From: JBBKWJ01 sp037968895
GTDB lineage: Bacteria > Actinomycetota > Acidimicrobiia > Acidimicrobiales > SZUA-35
NCBI GenBank assembly: GCA_037968895.1
Contig: JBBKWJ010000305.1
Span: forward strand, 1 to 11,968
Direction: 5' to 3'
Length of the DNA stretch: 11,968 bases
The notes below the pieces were generated by a model. The model was not told where the DNA came from and did no database searches. It saw only the letters and a list, made by a program, of their open reading frames with translations. Made by a program: the position numbers and the translations under genes. Numbering within the stretch: the stretch's first letter is position 1; every line of letters starts with the position of its first letter. Of this stretch, positions 1 to 6,566 are shown piece after piece.

Positions 1-398
1 GCGGCGATTGCACGATCGGAAACTGCGCCGAGCACCATGGCCCCGACGATCGACAGGCCAAGCGATTCCAGAAGGGCTTCTGGCTCAATGCGGCGCACGC
101 GCGACACCACGACTGTGCCGGCCGCAGTAATCAACCCGAGATAGCCGAGCGTGAAGACAGGGACGGTAAGTCCTGGGGGCGCGTCGATCGCCGTGAGAAC
201 TTGCCCAGCCGCGAAGAGTGGGGCCACAATTCCAATCGCGGCATACGCGACGCTAAACCGACCGCGCAAGCACGAGACTGTCGTCAGAACGACTACGGCG
301 GCGTAAAAGCACCATGAGGCCGCATTGCCCGCGAGCGCGGCGAATGCAAGAACAGCGATCCCTAAAGCGACTCGTTGAAGGTTGGTGACCCTACGCAC
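1..398 (-). CDS. Polytopic membrane protein, N-terminal part (runs off the left edge)
   Basis: The reverse strand is open from a GTG at 398 to the window edge, giving 132 residues without a stop; the C-terminus lies outside. An in-frame TAG is present at 405-407, so the start must be the GTG at 398 or the adjacent TTG at 401. An AGGAG box (402-406) lies only 3 nt before the GTG. The product is strongly hydrophobic, with about five predicted membrane helices near residues 10-26, 29-45, 49-70, 78-98 and 112-128, separated by short basic loops such as RGR and SRVRR. It begins 31 nt after the stop of the upstream GNAT-like gene on the same strand, so the two are probably co-transcribed. I do not recognise the family. 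The pattern resembles membrane input modules that precede GGDEF/EAL or sensor domains in some actinobacteria, but the output domain, if any, is not in view and no function is assigned. Confidence 0.7.
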   Translation of the reverse strand, partial: MRRVTNLQRVALGIAVLAFAALAGNAASWCFYAAVVVLTTVSCLRGRFSVAYAAIGIVAPLFAAGQVLTAIDAPPGLTVPVFTLGYLGLITAAGTVVVSRVRRIEPEALLESLGLSIVGAMVLGAVSDRAIA

Positions 399-429
399 CA
401 ACTCCTATCGGACGGTGACCAGGGGTTTA

Positions 430-1113
430 TTAGCTCGTTAGTTGAATGGTTGATCCGAGAATCTTCGCTGGAAGATCCCATCCCGGCACCTCGACGATGG
501 AGCGAACCCCTTCCCGGAGATTCAGCGGGTCGTCGCGGAGGTTGGCTACCTCGAACGCAAAGAACTGCTCAGAAGGCAATCGCCTCACGGTGGCTTCCGC
601 GAGCGAGGTGCTTCGACCGGCGATAAGAACCGGCAACCGGGCGTTGTGCTTGGTCATCCGGAACTCGGCAATCGCAACGCCACCTTCACGAGCGATGGCG
701 ACCACCAATGCGTCGATCAAACCCGTCACCAGCTTCGGTGAACATCCGTTATCCACACCCAACGACGCCACAAAGTGCAGCTTTTTGGCGGCAAGTTTGT
801 TCGGGTAATGCTTCTCGAAGTACGCATCACTCAGCCATCGGACGTCGGCAATGTTGTTTGAAGCAATCAAGTGCCCAACAAGTTTGTCATTGTTCCACGC
901 CAGATAGAAGGTGGTGTCCGGTGATGCCGCCAAGGGGTCATAGTCTTTGCGATATAGCCCTTGATAGAGCGGATGCTCATCGCGGACAGCATCAAATATC
1001 TCGGTGTGCTTCTGAAAAATGAGCTCGGCGAGCTCCGGGTTTGGTTGCACGACGCGCTCAATACGCTGTGCTGGCGCGGCGCCGACACCCGATTTCGCTT
1101 GTTCTGTACTCAA
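430..1113 (-). CDS. GNAT-like N-acyltransferase fold protein, distant
   Basis: A 227-residue soluble protein with no signal peptide or membrane helix, ending in tandem in-frame TAA codons (430-432, then 427-429). The start chosen is the TTG at 1113 because a GAGGAG box (1120-1125) sits 6 nt upstream. The frame stays open to a TTG at 1173 (247 aa), but that extension uses AGA, AGG, GGG and CTT codons unlike the rest, and its only SD-like sequence abuts the TTG. Residues 68-87 (TFYLAWNNDKLVGHL onwards) look like the beta3-beta4 hairpin of a GNAT domain. Residues 111-157 resemble the core strand, helix and next strand, ending in a KHN that could match the conserved Asn region. The usual R/QxxGxG/A acetyl-CoA loop is not clear; SLGVDNGCSPK is in its place. 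The acyl donor and acceptor are unknown. The neighbouring fadD, on the same strand, makes acyl-CoA, which is suggestive only. It could be another alpha/beta fold. Confidence 0.6.
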   Translation of the reverse strand: MSTEQAKSGVGAAPAQRIERVVQPNPELAELIFQKHTEIFDAVRDEHPLYQGLYRKDYDPLAASPDTTFYLAWNNDKLVGHLIASNNIADVRWLSDAYFEKHYPNKLAAKKLHFVASLGVDNGCSPKLVTGLIDALVVAIAREGGVAIAEFRMTKHNARLPVLIAGRSTSLAEATVRRLPSEQFFAFEVANLRDDPLNLREGVRSIVEVPGWDLPAKILGSTIQLTS

Positions 1114-1119
1114 AAGGAA

Positions 1120-1125
1120 CTCCTC
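1120..1125 (-). promoter_or_regulatory. Ribosome binding site deciding the start of the GNAT-like gene
   Basis: The reverse strand reads GAGGAG followed by 6 nt and TTG (1111-1113). This is the best SD and start pair in the 5' part of this frame and supports the 227-residue product over the longer one. Confidence 0.5.
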
Positions 1126-1243
1126 GACAAGCCGCCCAAGCCTGCGAACTCTCTGGGTCAACCCAGAAAGCAACTCCGCTAGCTAGTAGAGCGTCAAAGC
1201 GCACCAGCGGAAATGGGTAGAAGGTCCCTCCCGAGTTGACCAG

Positions 1244-3037
1244 CTACTTCTGGTACATCCCGTCAATCTCACCCGCGTACTTCGTGTGAATTCCACGACG
1301 CTTGAGCTTACTGGTTGGAGTCAGCAGGTCGGTGTCGGGCAACCATTCGTCACCAATGATGACAAGTTTCTTGACCTTCTCGGCATTGTTGAAGCCGGCC
1401 ATGACCTTGGTAAGACCGCTCTCGAGCTCTGCGATCACGGCAGGGTGAGCAGCGAGGTCGCTCATCGTTTCGAATTCGATTCCCTGCGCCTTCGCCCACG
1501 GGGGAGCGAAGTCGGGGTCGAGCACCACAAGCGCCGAGACGAAAGGCCGATTGTCGCCGATGGCGCAGGCCTGACCGACCAGCGGCATCATCTTCAGTTG
1601 CGCCTCGAGGTTCGATGGTGACAAGTTCTTGCCACCGGCGGTGATGATCAGCTCTTTTTTCCGGTCGACGATCTTGAGGTAGCCGTCGTCGTCGAACTCG
1701 CCAATATCACCCGTACGGAACCATCCGTCTGCGTCGAGAACCTCTGCGGTCTTTTCCGGCTGGTTTAGGTAGCCGCGGAAAATATTGCCGCCCCGACAGA
1801 TGACCTCGCCGTCTTCAGCAAGCGCAACTTCGATACCAGGACCGGCGACGCCGACGTAGCCAGGCTTAACCTTGTATGGCGCCCAAGTGACGGGCCCACA
1901 AGTCTCGGAGAGGCCGTAAATCTCTGAGAGAGGCACGCCGATGGTTCGGAACCAAGCGAGCATCTCGGCGGGAATTGGGGCGGCACCAGTGATTGCGCTG
2001 ATGCACTCATCGAGGCCAATCAGACCTCGAATCGCAGAGAATGCGACCGCATCCAGAAATTCATACGTCTCGATCTCTTCAGGCGTGGCGGTGCCAAACG
2101 ACATCTTCTGTCGAATTGGGCCTGCGACCTCAACCGCTTCGGAGACCGCCTTTGCCTTCTCTGGATCGGCCGCGAGCGCAGCGTTAACCGCGCCGTAGAT
2201 CTTCTCCCATACACGTGGCACACCAAAGATGACCTGGGGATGCACGTGCCCTGCGTACGCCGCAATTTGGGTTGGATCGGGACAGCAGGTGACTTCGAGA
2301 CCGAGGAAGATCATCTGATAGTGACCAGTCATGCGCTCGGCGATGTGGGCCATTGGCAGATACGAGATGATGCGCATCCCTGCCATCTCCTCGACCTCAA
2401 ACGCGATCCGCAGACACTCGACGGTCCAGGCCACGTTGGCGTGGTCGATCATTACACCCTTCGATGGACCGGTTGTGCCCGAGGTGTAGATCAGCGTTGC
2501 CAGGTCGGACGTCGACGCAATTTCGCTCGCGATCGCGAGATCAATGGGCTCATTCGAGAGCAGTTGGCTATAGCTAAAGTCGCCACCCTCGCCGTCGACG
2601 ATGCCGACCGATACCAGCGACGGGACCTCGCCCCTGGCCTCAGAGACGATGCTGAGGTAGCCCTCATCTTCAACAATGACCATCTTTGCCCCCGCATCAT
2701 TGCAGAGGTAGACGACCTGGTCGGCTGACGAGGAGTTATAGATCGAGACGGGCGTGGCTCCGACGAACAGAGCCGCCAGGTCGAGCACGTGGAATTCTGC
2801 TCTGTTTCGGATCATGAGCATGATGCGATCGCCAGGGCCAATGCCCTGCGCCGAGAGCCCTGCAGCCGCACGAGCGACCTCGTCCGCGAACGTCGAGTAG
2901 GTCTTCTCTGACCACGAATCGTCGTCGTTCTTCCACCGCAACGCAACACGGTCACCATGATCGGCCACCGTGCGGACAAAGGCCTTGGGCACAGTCATAC
3001 CCTCTACCGTGGCTTGAATCGCCTCATTCGTCGTCAT
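1244..3037 (-). CDS. fadD: Long-chain acyl-CoA synthetase (FadD15/ACSL-like AMP-forming ligase)
   Basis: A 597-residue member of the ANL superfamily that activates fatty acids to acyl-CoA through an acyl-AMP intermediate (EC 6.2.1.3 type). Visible motifs are the P-loop YTSGTTGPSKG (184-194), the adenine-binding YGLSE (374-378), the GWFRTGD ATP-ribose motif (438-444), the hinge region DRKKELI (458-464), AGGKN (467-471), and the C-terminal TPTSKLKR (573-580) with the lysine expected to catalyse adenylation. The length matches FadD15 of mycobacteria (about 600 aa). There are no membrane helices, so it is a cytosolic or peripheral protein. The ATG at 3037 is preferred because a GGGAG box lies 7 nt upstream; the frame stays open to 3139, but that would overlap the divergent gene starting at 3101 and lacks family similarity. 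It points away from the zinc-ribbon gene, with 63 nt between their starts. The substrate chain length cannot be read from sequence. The family assignment is firm; the exact paralogue is not. Confidence 0.93.
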   Translation of the reverse strand: MTTNEAIQATVEGMTVPKAFVRTVADHGDRVALRWKNDDDSWSEKTYSTFADEVARAAAGLSAQGIGPGDRIMLMIRNRAEFHVLDLAALFVGATPVSIYNSSSADQVVYLCNDAGAKMVIVEDEGYLSIVSEARGEVPSLVSVGIVDGEGGDFSYSQLLSNEPIDLAIASEIASTSDLATLIYTSGTTGPSKGVMIDHANVAWTVECLRIAFEVEEMAGMRIISYLPMAHIAERMTGHYQMIFLGLEVTCCPDPTQIAAYAGHVHPQVIFGVPRVWEKIYGAVNAALAADPEKAKAVSEAVEVAGPIRQKMSFGTATPEEIETYEFLDAVAFSAIRGLIGLDECISAITGAAPIPAEMLAWFRTIGVPLSEIYGLSETCGPVTWAPYKVKPGYVGVAGPGIEVALAEDGEVICRGGNIFRGYLNQPEKTAEVLDADGWFRTGDIGEFDDDGYLKIVDRKKELIITAGGKNLSPSNLEAQLKMMPLVGQACAIGDNRPFVSALVVLDPDFAPPWAKAQGIEFETMSDLAAHPAVIAELESGLTKVMAGFNNAEKVKKLVIIGDEWLPDTDLLTPTSKLKRRGIHTKYAGEIDGMYQK

Positions 3038-3044
3038 GTGCCTG

Positions 3045-3049
3045 CTCCC
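3045..3049 (-). promoter_or_regulatory. Ribosome binding site of fadD
   Basis: Reverse-strand GGGAG, 7 nt before the ATG at 3037. It fixes the fadD start at MTTNEA rather than at the longer open frame reaching 3139. Confidence 0.6.
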
Positions 3050-3090
3050 ATCGTCGAGTTGACACCAGGGTAGGGTTATGTGGTCTCTAT

Positions 3091-3094
3091 GGAG
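3091..3094 (+). promoter_or_regulatory. Ribosome binding site deciding the start of the zinc-ribbon gene
   Basis: GGAG, 6 nt before the ATG at 3101. Two earlier in-frame starts exist (GTG 3080, ATG 3089), but neither has a comparable SD sequence. Confidence 0.55.
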
Positions 3095-3100
3095 TGTCGT

Positions 3101-3523
3101 ATGTCTGACTTCGAACCAACAATTGACGAGCCGGAACATATCGATGCTGATGACGCGATCGTGCCGTCAACAGCCAAGTCGCGCGACGCTCAGGTCCAGC
3201 GCCGACGCAAGCTCGTTCTCCGGTGGTTGATCGTCGGCGCCGGGCTCGCACTTATTGTCGCCGGATTCAGCCCAGTCCGCACCATCATTGCGGTTGCGAT
3301 TAGCTATGCCTTGCTTGTGATGGGCTTCGGCGTTATCGGCGCCTTTGCCCGCCCGGTTCCCGAGGCCCCTCCGCCCGGTGAACTGCGACGTGTCAAACTC
3401 ACGTATCGATGCATTACTTGTGGCGCTGAGCTACGCATGACCCTCGCGAACGATCAGGTCCCTGCTCCACCGCGCCATTGCATGGACGAGATGGAGCTCA
3501 CGACGTCAGTCGACGAGCTGTAG
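3101..3523 (+). CDS. Two-helix membrane protein with C-terminal CxxC...HC zinc-ribbon-like domain, unknown function
   Basis: A 140-residue protein. Residues 1-30 are acidic and probably disordered. A basic patch QRRRK (33-37) precedes two hydrophobic segments (about 38-55 and 60-83), separated by a short SPVR turn. After a Pro-rich linker (PVPEAPPPGE, 86-95), a small soluble domain carries C104-x2-C107 and H126-C127. This spacing could hold one zinc ion as a knuckle or ribbon. The basic residues before helix 1 suggest both termini are cytoplasmic, but this is inference. The start at ATG 3101 is set by a GGAG 6 nt upstream. It is divergent from fadD and convergent with crgA, whose stop is only 5 nt away. 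I do not recognise the family; a rubredoxin-like or ribosomal-protein-like ribbon is possible, and no enzymatic motif is visible. Confidence 0.75.
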   Translation: MSDFEPTIDEPEHIDADDAIVPSTAKSRDAQVQRRRKLVLRWLIVGAGLALIVAGFSPVRTIIAVAISYALLVMGFGVIGAFARPVPEAPPPGELRRVKLTYRCITCGAELRMTLANDQVPAPPRHCMDEMELTTSVDEL

Positions 3524-3528
3524 TACTG

Positions 3529-3831
3529 CTAGCGGTATTGGGTTGCGGTGATGATGCCACCGAGGATCATCGCAAGGCCGCCGAGGATGTACCAGTTGCC
3601 ACCGGCGATGCCGTTGTTGAGATACGGCAGCATGATGATGACGATGCCAACCGCAAAGAGGGCGAACATCAAAATCGGCACCCACTTCGGTGACGAGGTG
3701 TTGACCTTCACCGGAGTACGAGAGACGCCAGAGGGGCCTTCGATGATCTCGCCTGACGTGCTCGAACCCGAGCTACCTGGCTTTGTGCCTTTTGGAGTGA
3801 CACGGCTCTTGCTTTTGTCCTGACGAACCAC
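3529..3831 (-). CDS. crgA: Cell division protein CrgA
   Basis: A 100-residue small membrane protein of the actinobacterial CrgA family. In Streptomyces and mycobacteria CrgA acts at the septum, interacting with penicillin-binding proteins and FtsZ-ring components. The diagnostic SRTPVKV motif (37-43) lies just before two hydrophobic helices (about 50-70 and 80-96), and the protein ends shortly after with TATQYR, as in the family. The basic, Ser/Gly-rich N-terminal 35 residues are likely cytoplasmic and disordered, and are somewhat longer than in the mycobacterial protein (about 93 aa overall). It starts with GTG at 3831 (an in-frame TAG follows 9 nt further upstream), with a weak AGGGTGA just before it. 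It is divergent from trpG and lies beside the PknB cluster, the classical location of crgA. Confidence in the family is high; the start codon is less certain. Confidence 0.87.
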   Translation of the reverse strand: MVRQDKSKSRVTPKGTKPGSSGSSTSGEIIEGPSGVSRTPVKVNTSSPKWVPILMFALFAVGIVIIMLPYLNNGIAGGNWYILGGLAMILGGIITATQYR

Positions 3832-3888
3832 GGCGTCACCCTAGCCGCTCATGCGTTGGGTGACGACGATGGCGCTAGCCTCGCGCTG

Positions 3889-4467
3889 ATGAGTTCGCCT
3901 CGAATCTTGGTCGTCGACAATTACGACTCGTTCGTCTACATCCTCGTGCAGTATCTCGGCGAGCTCGGCGCTGAGCCAATTGTGGTCAGAAATGACGAGC
4001 ACACTCTCGCCGAAGTAGTTGCTCTGAATCCTGATGGGGTCCTCGTTTCCCCAGGTCCAGGCCGTCCAGAAGATGCCGGTTTAAGCATTGCCATCATCGA
4101 TCACTTTGCAGGCAAGGCCCCGGTCTTCGGGGTCTGTCTAGGCCATCAGGCCATCGGCGAGCTCTACGGTGGCGACGTCGTGCGGGCGAACGAGATCATG
4201 CACGGAAAGACGTCAGTCATGGACCACACGGGGTCTGGCGTGTTTGCGGGGCTACCGCAGCCGCTTGAGGCCACCCGCTACCACTCGCTCATCGTCGACC
4301 GGGCCACGCTCCCTGATTGCCTCGAGATCACAGCCGAGACTCGCGATGGCATCATTATGGGACTCCGGCACAAAGACCTCGATGTCGAAGGGGTCCAGTT
4401 TCACCCCGAGTCTGTGCTGTCGGTTGGCGGGCGGGAAATGCTCGCCAACTTCCTCGCTCGCTGTTAG
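3889..4467 (+). CDS. trpG: Glutamine amidotransferase subunit, anthranilate / aminodeoxychorismate synthase component II
   Basis: A 192-residue class I glutamine amidotransferase that releases ammonia from glutamine for TrpE (tryptophan pathway) or PabB (folate pathway); some bacteria use one subunit for both. The family landmarks are all present: VVDNYDSFVY (8-17), SPGPGRPEDAG (54-64), the nucleophile elbow GVCLGHQ with Cys83, MHGKTS (104-109), and FHPES with catalytic His172 and Glu174. The length is normal for a stand-alone subunit, and neither trpE nor pabB is in view. ATG 3889 gives the family-typical N-terminus; a TTG at 3856 would add 11 residues. No SD precedes either start, but a short frame starting at 3851 ends in TGATG over this ATG, so coupling is possible. 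M. tuberculosis trpG also lies next to pknB, which supports the symbol, though sequence alone cannot separate TrpG from PabA. Confidence 0.9.
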   Translation: MSSPRILVVDNYDSFVYILVQYLGELGAEPIVVRNDEHTLAEVVALNPDGVLVSPGPGRPEDAGLSIAIIDHFAGKAPVFGVCLGHQAIGELYGGDVVRANEIMHGKTSVMDHTGSGVFAGLPQPLEATRYHSLIVDRATLPDCLEITAETRDGIIMGLRHKDLDVEGVQFHPESVLSVGGREMLANFLARC

Positions 4468-4472
4468 GGCCT

Positions 4473-4488
4473 GGCGGACTAAGCCGCC
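4473..4488. terminator. Possible bidirectional hairpin between trpG and pknB ends
   Basis: GGCGG, a 6-nt loop and CCGCC form a 5-bp GC stem across the 11-nt gap between the convergent stop codons of trpG (4467) and pknB (4479). No T-run follows on either strand, so intrinsic termination is doubtful. It may just be GC-rich coding sequence of the pknB tail. Confidence 0.22.
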
Positions 4489-6509
4489 GTCGTCGATGTG
4501 GTCGGAGCGGTAGATGCCGTGGTTGGGGCCGTTGTAGTTGTTGTCGTGGTTGGTTTCGTCGTGGTTGGCGCCTGAGCCTTGCCAACTCGAATCACGACCG
4601 ACTCGCCAATCTGAAGTCGTTCGTTGGCGGCTGGATCTTGAGAAATCACCTTGCCGGCGTCGCTCGACCCTGCCGGTACGGCAACGACTTCCACAACTGG
4701 GTTAAAGCCCTTGTTAAGAATTGCTTGCTCAGCGGCAGCCTGTGTGAGACCGACAACTGGAGGCACCAAGGCCGTCTCTGGCCCGTTTGACACGTACATG
4801 ATGATGACTCGGTCTTGGGAAACGAGGACACCAGCTGCGGGATCGGTGCGAATGACGAGCCCCTTGGCCACATCGGTTGAGGCTTCAAGCTCGATCGTCG
4901 GACTCGGCAAGCCCACCCGGCCGAGGGCGTTCGTGGCATCAGCCGTTTTGAGGCCGGTAACGTTCGGCACTTCGATTTCGTCCGGACCGCTAGAGACCGT
5001 GATCTGGATTGGTGAATCGAGATTCACCTCTTGATTGGGCTGTGGGGTCATCGCAATGACGATCCCGGCGTCTTTGTCTTTGCTTGGTTCAAGCACCGGA
5101 TCGACGCGGAAACCTGCTTCATTCAAGACTCGTGTGGCCTCTTCTTGGGTGAGTCCGACGACATCGGGCAGCATCTGCGCATCGAGGGCTTGCGACACCT
5201 TGAGCTGCACGATCGAAGCTTCTTGCACCTGGGCGCCTTCGCCTGGCGATTGGGAGAAGACGATATTTGCGGCGACTTCTTCGTTTGGTTCGAAGGTCAC
5301 GTTGGCGACAAGGCCGATCTCTTGGAGCGCCGCTGTGGCGTCTTCCATTGTCATGTCAATCACGTTGGGAACGACGACGTCGCCCGGAGCGGCAACGGTG
5401 CCGGCCCCATTGTTGGCGACCCAGAGCAGGATGCCAGCGAGAGCGATGAGGAGAATTGCGAGGGCCGCAAGGAAGACGCCGTTTCGGCGGGGAGGTTCGT
5501 AGTACTCCTCCTGCACCTGTGCGCTCGAAGCTGCTGCCGATGCTGGCATTGCCCTGGTTGTGTCGATGACCGGCTGCGCTGCGGTTGGCTCAGGGACGCG
5601 GGCCGCTGAAACTGCGGCGGCCGCGGCTTGAGGCGAACGGACTGCGCCGCCGCCGGAGACACCTTGGAGCGGCTGACCCTCGCGGAAACGTCGTAGATCA
5701 CCACGCACGTCTTCGGCTGACGAATAGCGCTGCGCCGGGTTCTTCGCGAGCAGGCGGGCGATAATTGCCTCGAGTGCGCGGGGCACATCTGGATTGATCG
5801 AGGTCGGCCGGGGCGGCGCTTCTTGCACGTGCTTGTATGCGATCGCGACAGGCGAGTCGCCGAGGAAGGGGGGCCGGCCGGTCACCATCTCGAAAATGAC
5901 GACACCGAGCGAATAGAGATCGCTTCGGGGGTCGACAGATTTGCCTTGCGCTTGCTCGGGCGAGAAGTAGGACGCGGTGCCCATGACCGAGCCCGTTTGG
6001 GTGAGTTCGTCGCCGCCGCCGAAGGCGCGAGCGATTCCGAAGTCGGTCACCTTCACTTGACCGGTTGGCGTAATCAGGATGTTGCCTGGCTTTACGTCAC
6101 GGTGGACGGTGCCATTTCGGTGGGCGAACCCAAGAGCGGCGGCGACGTCAGTTGCTACCTCGGCGGCGCGGTCAGGATGGAGGGTGCCTTCAGTGCTGAG
6201 GACCTCAGCAAGGCTCCGGCCCTCGACGTACTCCATAACGATGAAATAGGTGTCGTCGTATTCGCCCCAGTCGTACACCGCCACGATGCTCGGGTGATTG
6301 AGATTCGCGGCGGCCTGAGCTTCTCTTCGGAAACGCTCAACGAATGTCGGCTCGGCGGCGAACTGAGGGAAAAGGACCTTAACTGCGACGGGACGATCGA
6401 GCAGTTGGTCGTGGGCCAAGAAAACATCGGCCATGCCACCGCGGGCAAGACGACGGTGAAGTTCATAGCGTCCATTGAGGACGGGGCGGGCTGGCGGCGT
6501 ATCACTCAC
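4479..6509 (-). CDS. pknB: PASTA-domain Ser/Thr protein kinase PknB
   Basis: A 676-residue transmembrane kinase controlling growth and division. The kinase domain (about 15-275) has a Gly loop ARGGMADVF (22-30), Lys44, Glu63, HRDVKPGN with Asp138, and DFG 156-158. The activation loop TQT (Thr170, Thr172) lines up with the autophosphorylated pair of M. tuberculosis PknB, followed by GTASYFSPEQ. A juxtamembrane Ala/Pro linker (about 276-340) leads to one helix (about 344-364). Four extracellular PASTA repeats follow (about 377-439, 445-507, 511-576, 580-643), which in this family bind muropeptides or lipid II. The last 30 residues are 17 Thr plus Pro/Ala, an unusual tail. It starts with GTG 6509 with no clear SD; an in-frame TAA lies 12 nt further upstream. 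It is the last gene of the run, 57 nt after pbpA, and that gap holds a palindrome. No pknA accompanies it. Confidence 0.97.
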   Translation of the reverse strand: MSDTPPARPVLNGRYELHRRLARGGMADVFLAHDQLLDRPVAVKVLFPQFAAEPTFVERFRREAQAAANLNHPSIVAVYDWGEYDDTYFIVMEYVEGRSLAEVLSTEGTLHPDRAAEVATDVAAALGFAHRNGTVHRDVKPGNILITPTGQVKVTDFGIARAFGGGDELTQTGSVMGTASYFSPEQAQGKSVDPRSDLYSLGVVIFEMVTGRPPFLGDSPVAIAYKHVQEAPPRPTSINPDVPRALEAIIARLLAKNPAQRYSSAEDVRGDLRRFREGQPLQGVSGGGAVRSPQAAAAAVSAARVPEPTAAQPVIDTTRAMPASAAASSAQVQEEYYEPPRRNGVFLAALAILLIALAGILLWVANNGAGTVAAPGDVVVPNVIDMTMEDATAALQEIGLVANVTFEPNEEVAANIVFSQSPGEGAQVQEASIVQLKVSQALDAQMLPDVVGLTQEEATRVLNEAGFRVDPVLEPSKDKDAGIVIAMTPQPNQEVNLDSPIQITVSSGPDEIEVPNVTGLKTADATNALGRVGLPSPTIELEASTDVAKGLVIRTDPAAGVLVSQDRVIIMYVSNGPETALVPPVVGLTQAAAEQAILNKGFNPVVEVVAVPAGSSDAGKVISQDPAANERLQIGESVVIRVGKAQAPTTTKPTTTTTTTAPTTASTAPTTSTTAA

Positions 6510-6533
6510 AACGAAGCGATGTTAGTGATCGAA

Positions 6534-6550
6534 TACGCACAAGATGCGTA
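6534..6550. promoter_or_regulatory. Perfect inverted repeat in the pbpA-pknB gap
   Basis: TACGCA, a 5-nt spacer and TGCGTA form a perfect 6-bp palindrome in the 57-nt space between the pbpA stop and the pknB GTG. No T-run follows, so it is not a convincing terminator. It could be a dimeric regulator site or an mRNA hairpin affecting pknB expression. With 17 nt it may also be chance. Confidence 0.3.
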
Positions 6551-6566
6551 CCGCGGCACACAGAGG

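Noticed and set aside
446..808. 120-codon plus-strand open frame antisense to the GNAT-like gene
   Set aside because: Its composition (Ser/Arg/Thr-rich) is typical of the shadow of a GC-rich coding frame; the reverse-strand frame is longer and shows fold-like features.
1239..1254. Inverted repeat ACCAG-N6-CTGGT over the fadD stop codon as a terminator
   Set aside because: The stem is only 5 bp, has no T-run, and contains the stop codon itself; too weak to call.
3059..3064. TTGACA hexamer in the fadD / zinc-ribbon divergent region as a -35 box
   Set aside because: It is a perfect match, but 16-18 nt downstream there is no TATAAT-like hexamer; the nearest candidate (TTATGT) is only 11 nt away.
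3038..3139. N-terminal extension of fadD by 34 residues
   Set aside because: It would overlap the start of the divergent gene, has no family similarity, and bypasses a well-spaced SD before ATG 3037.
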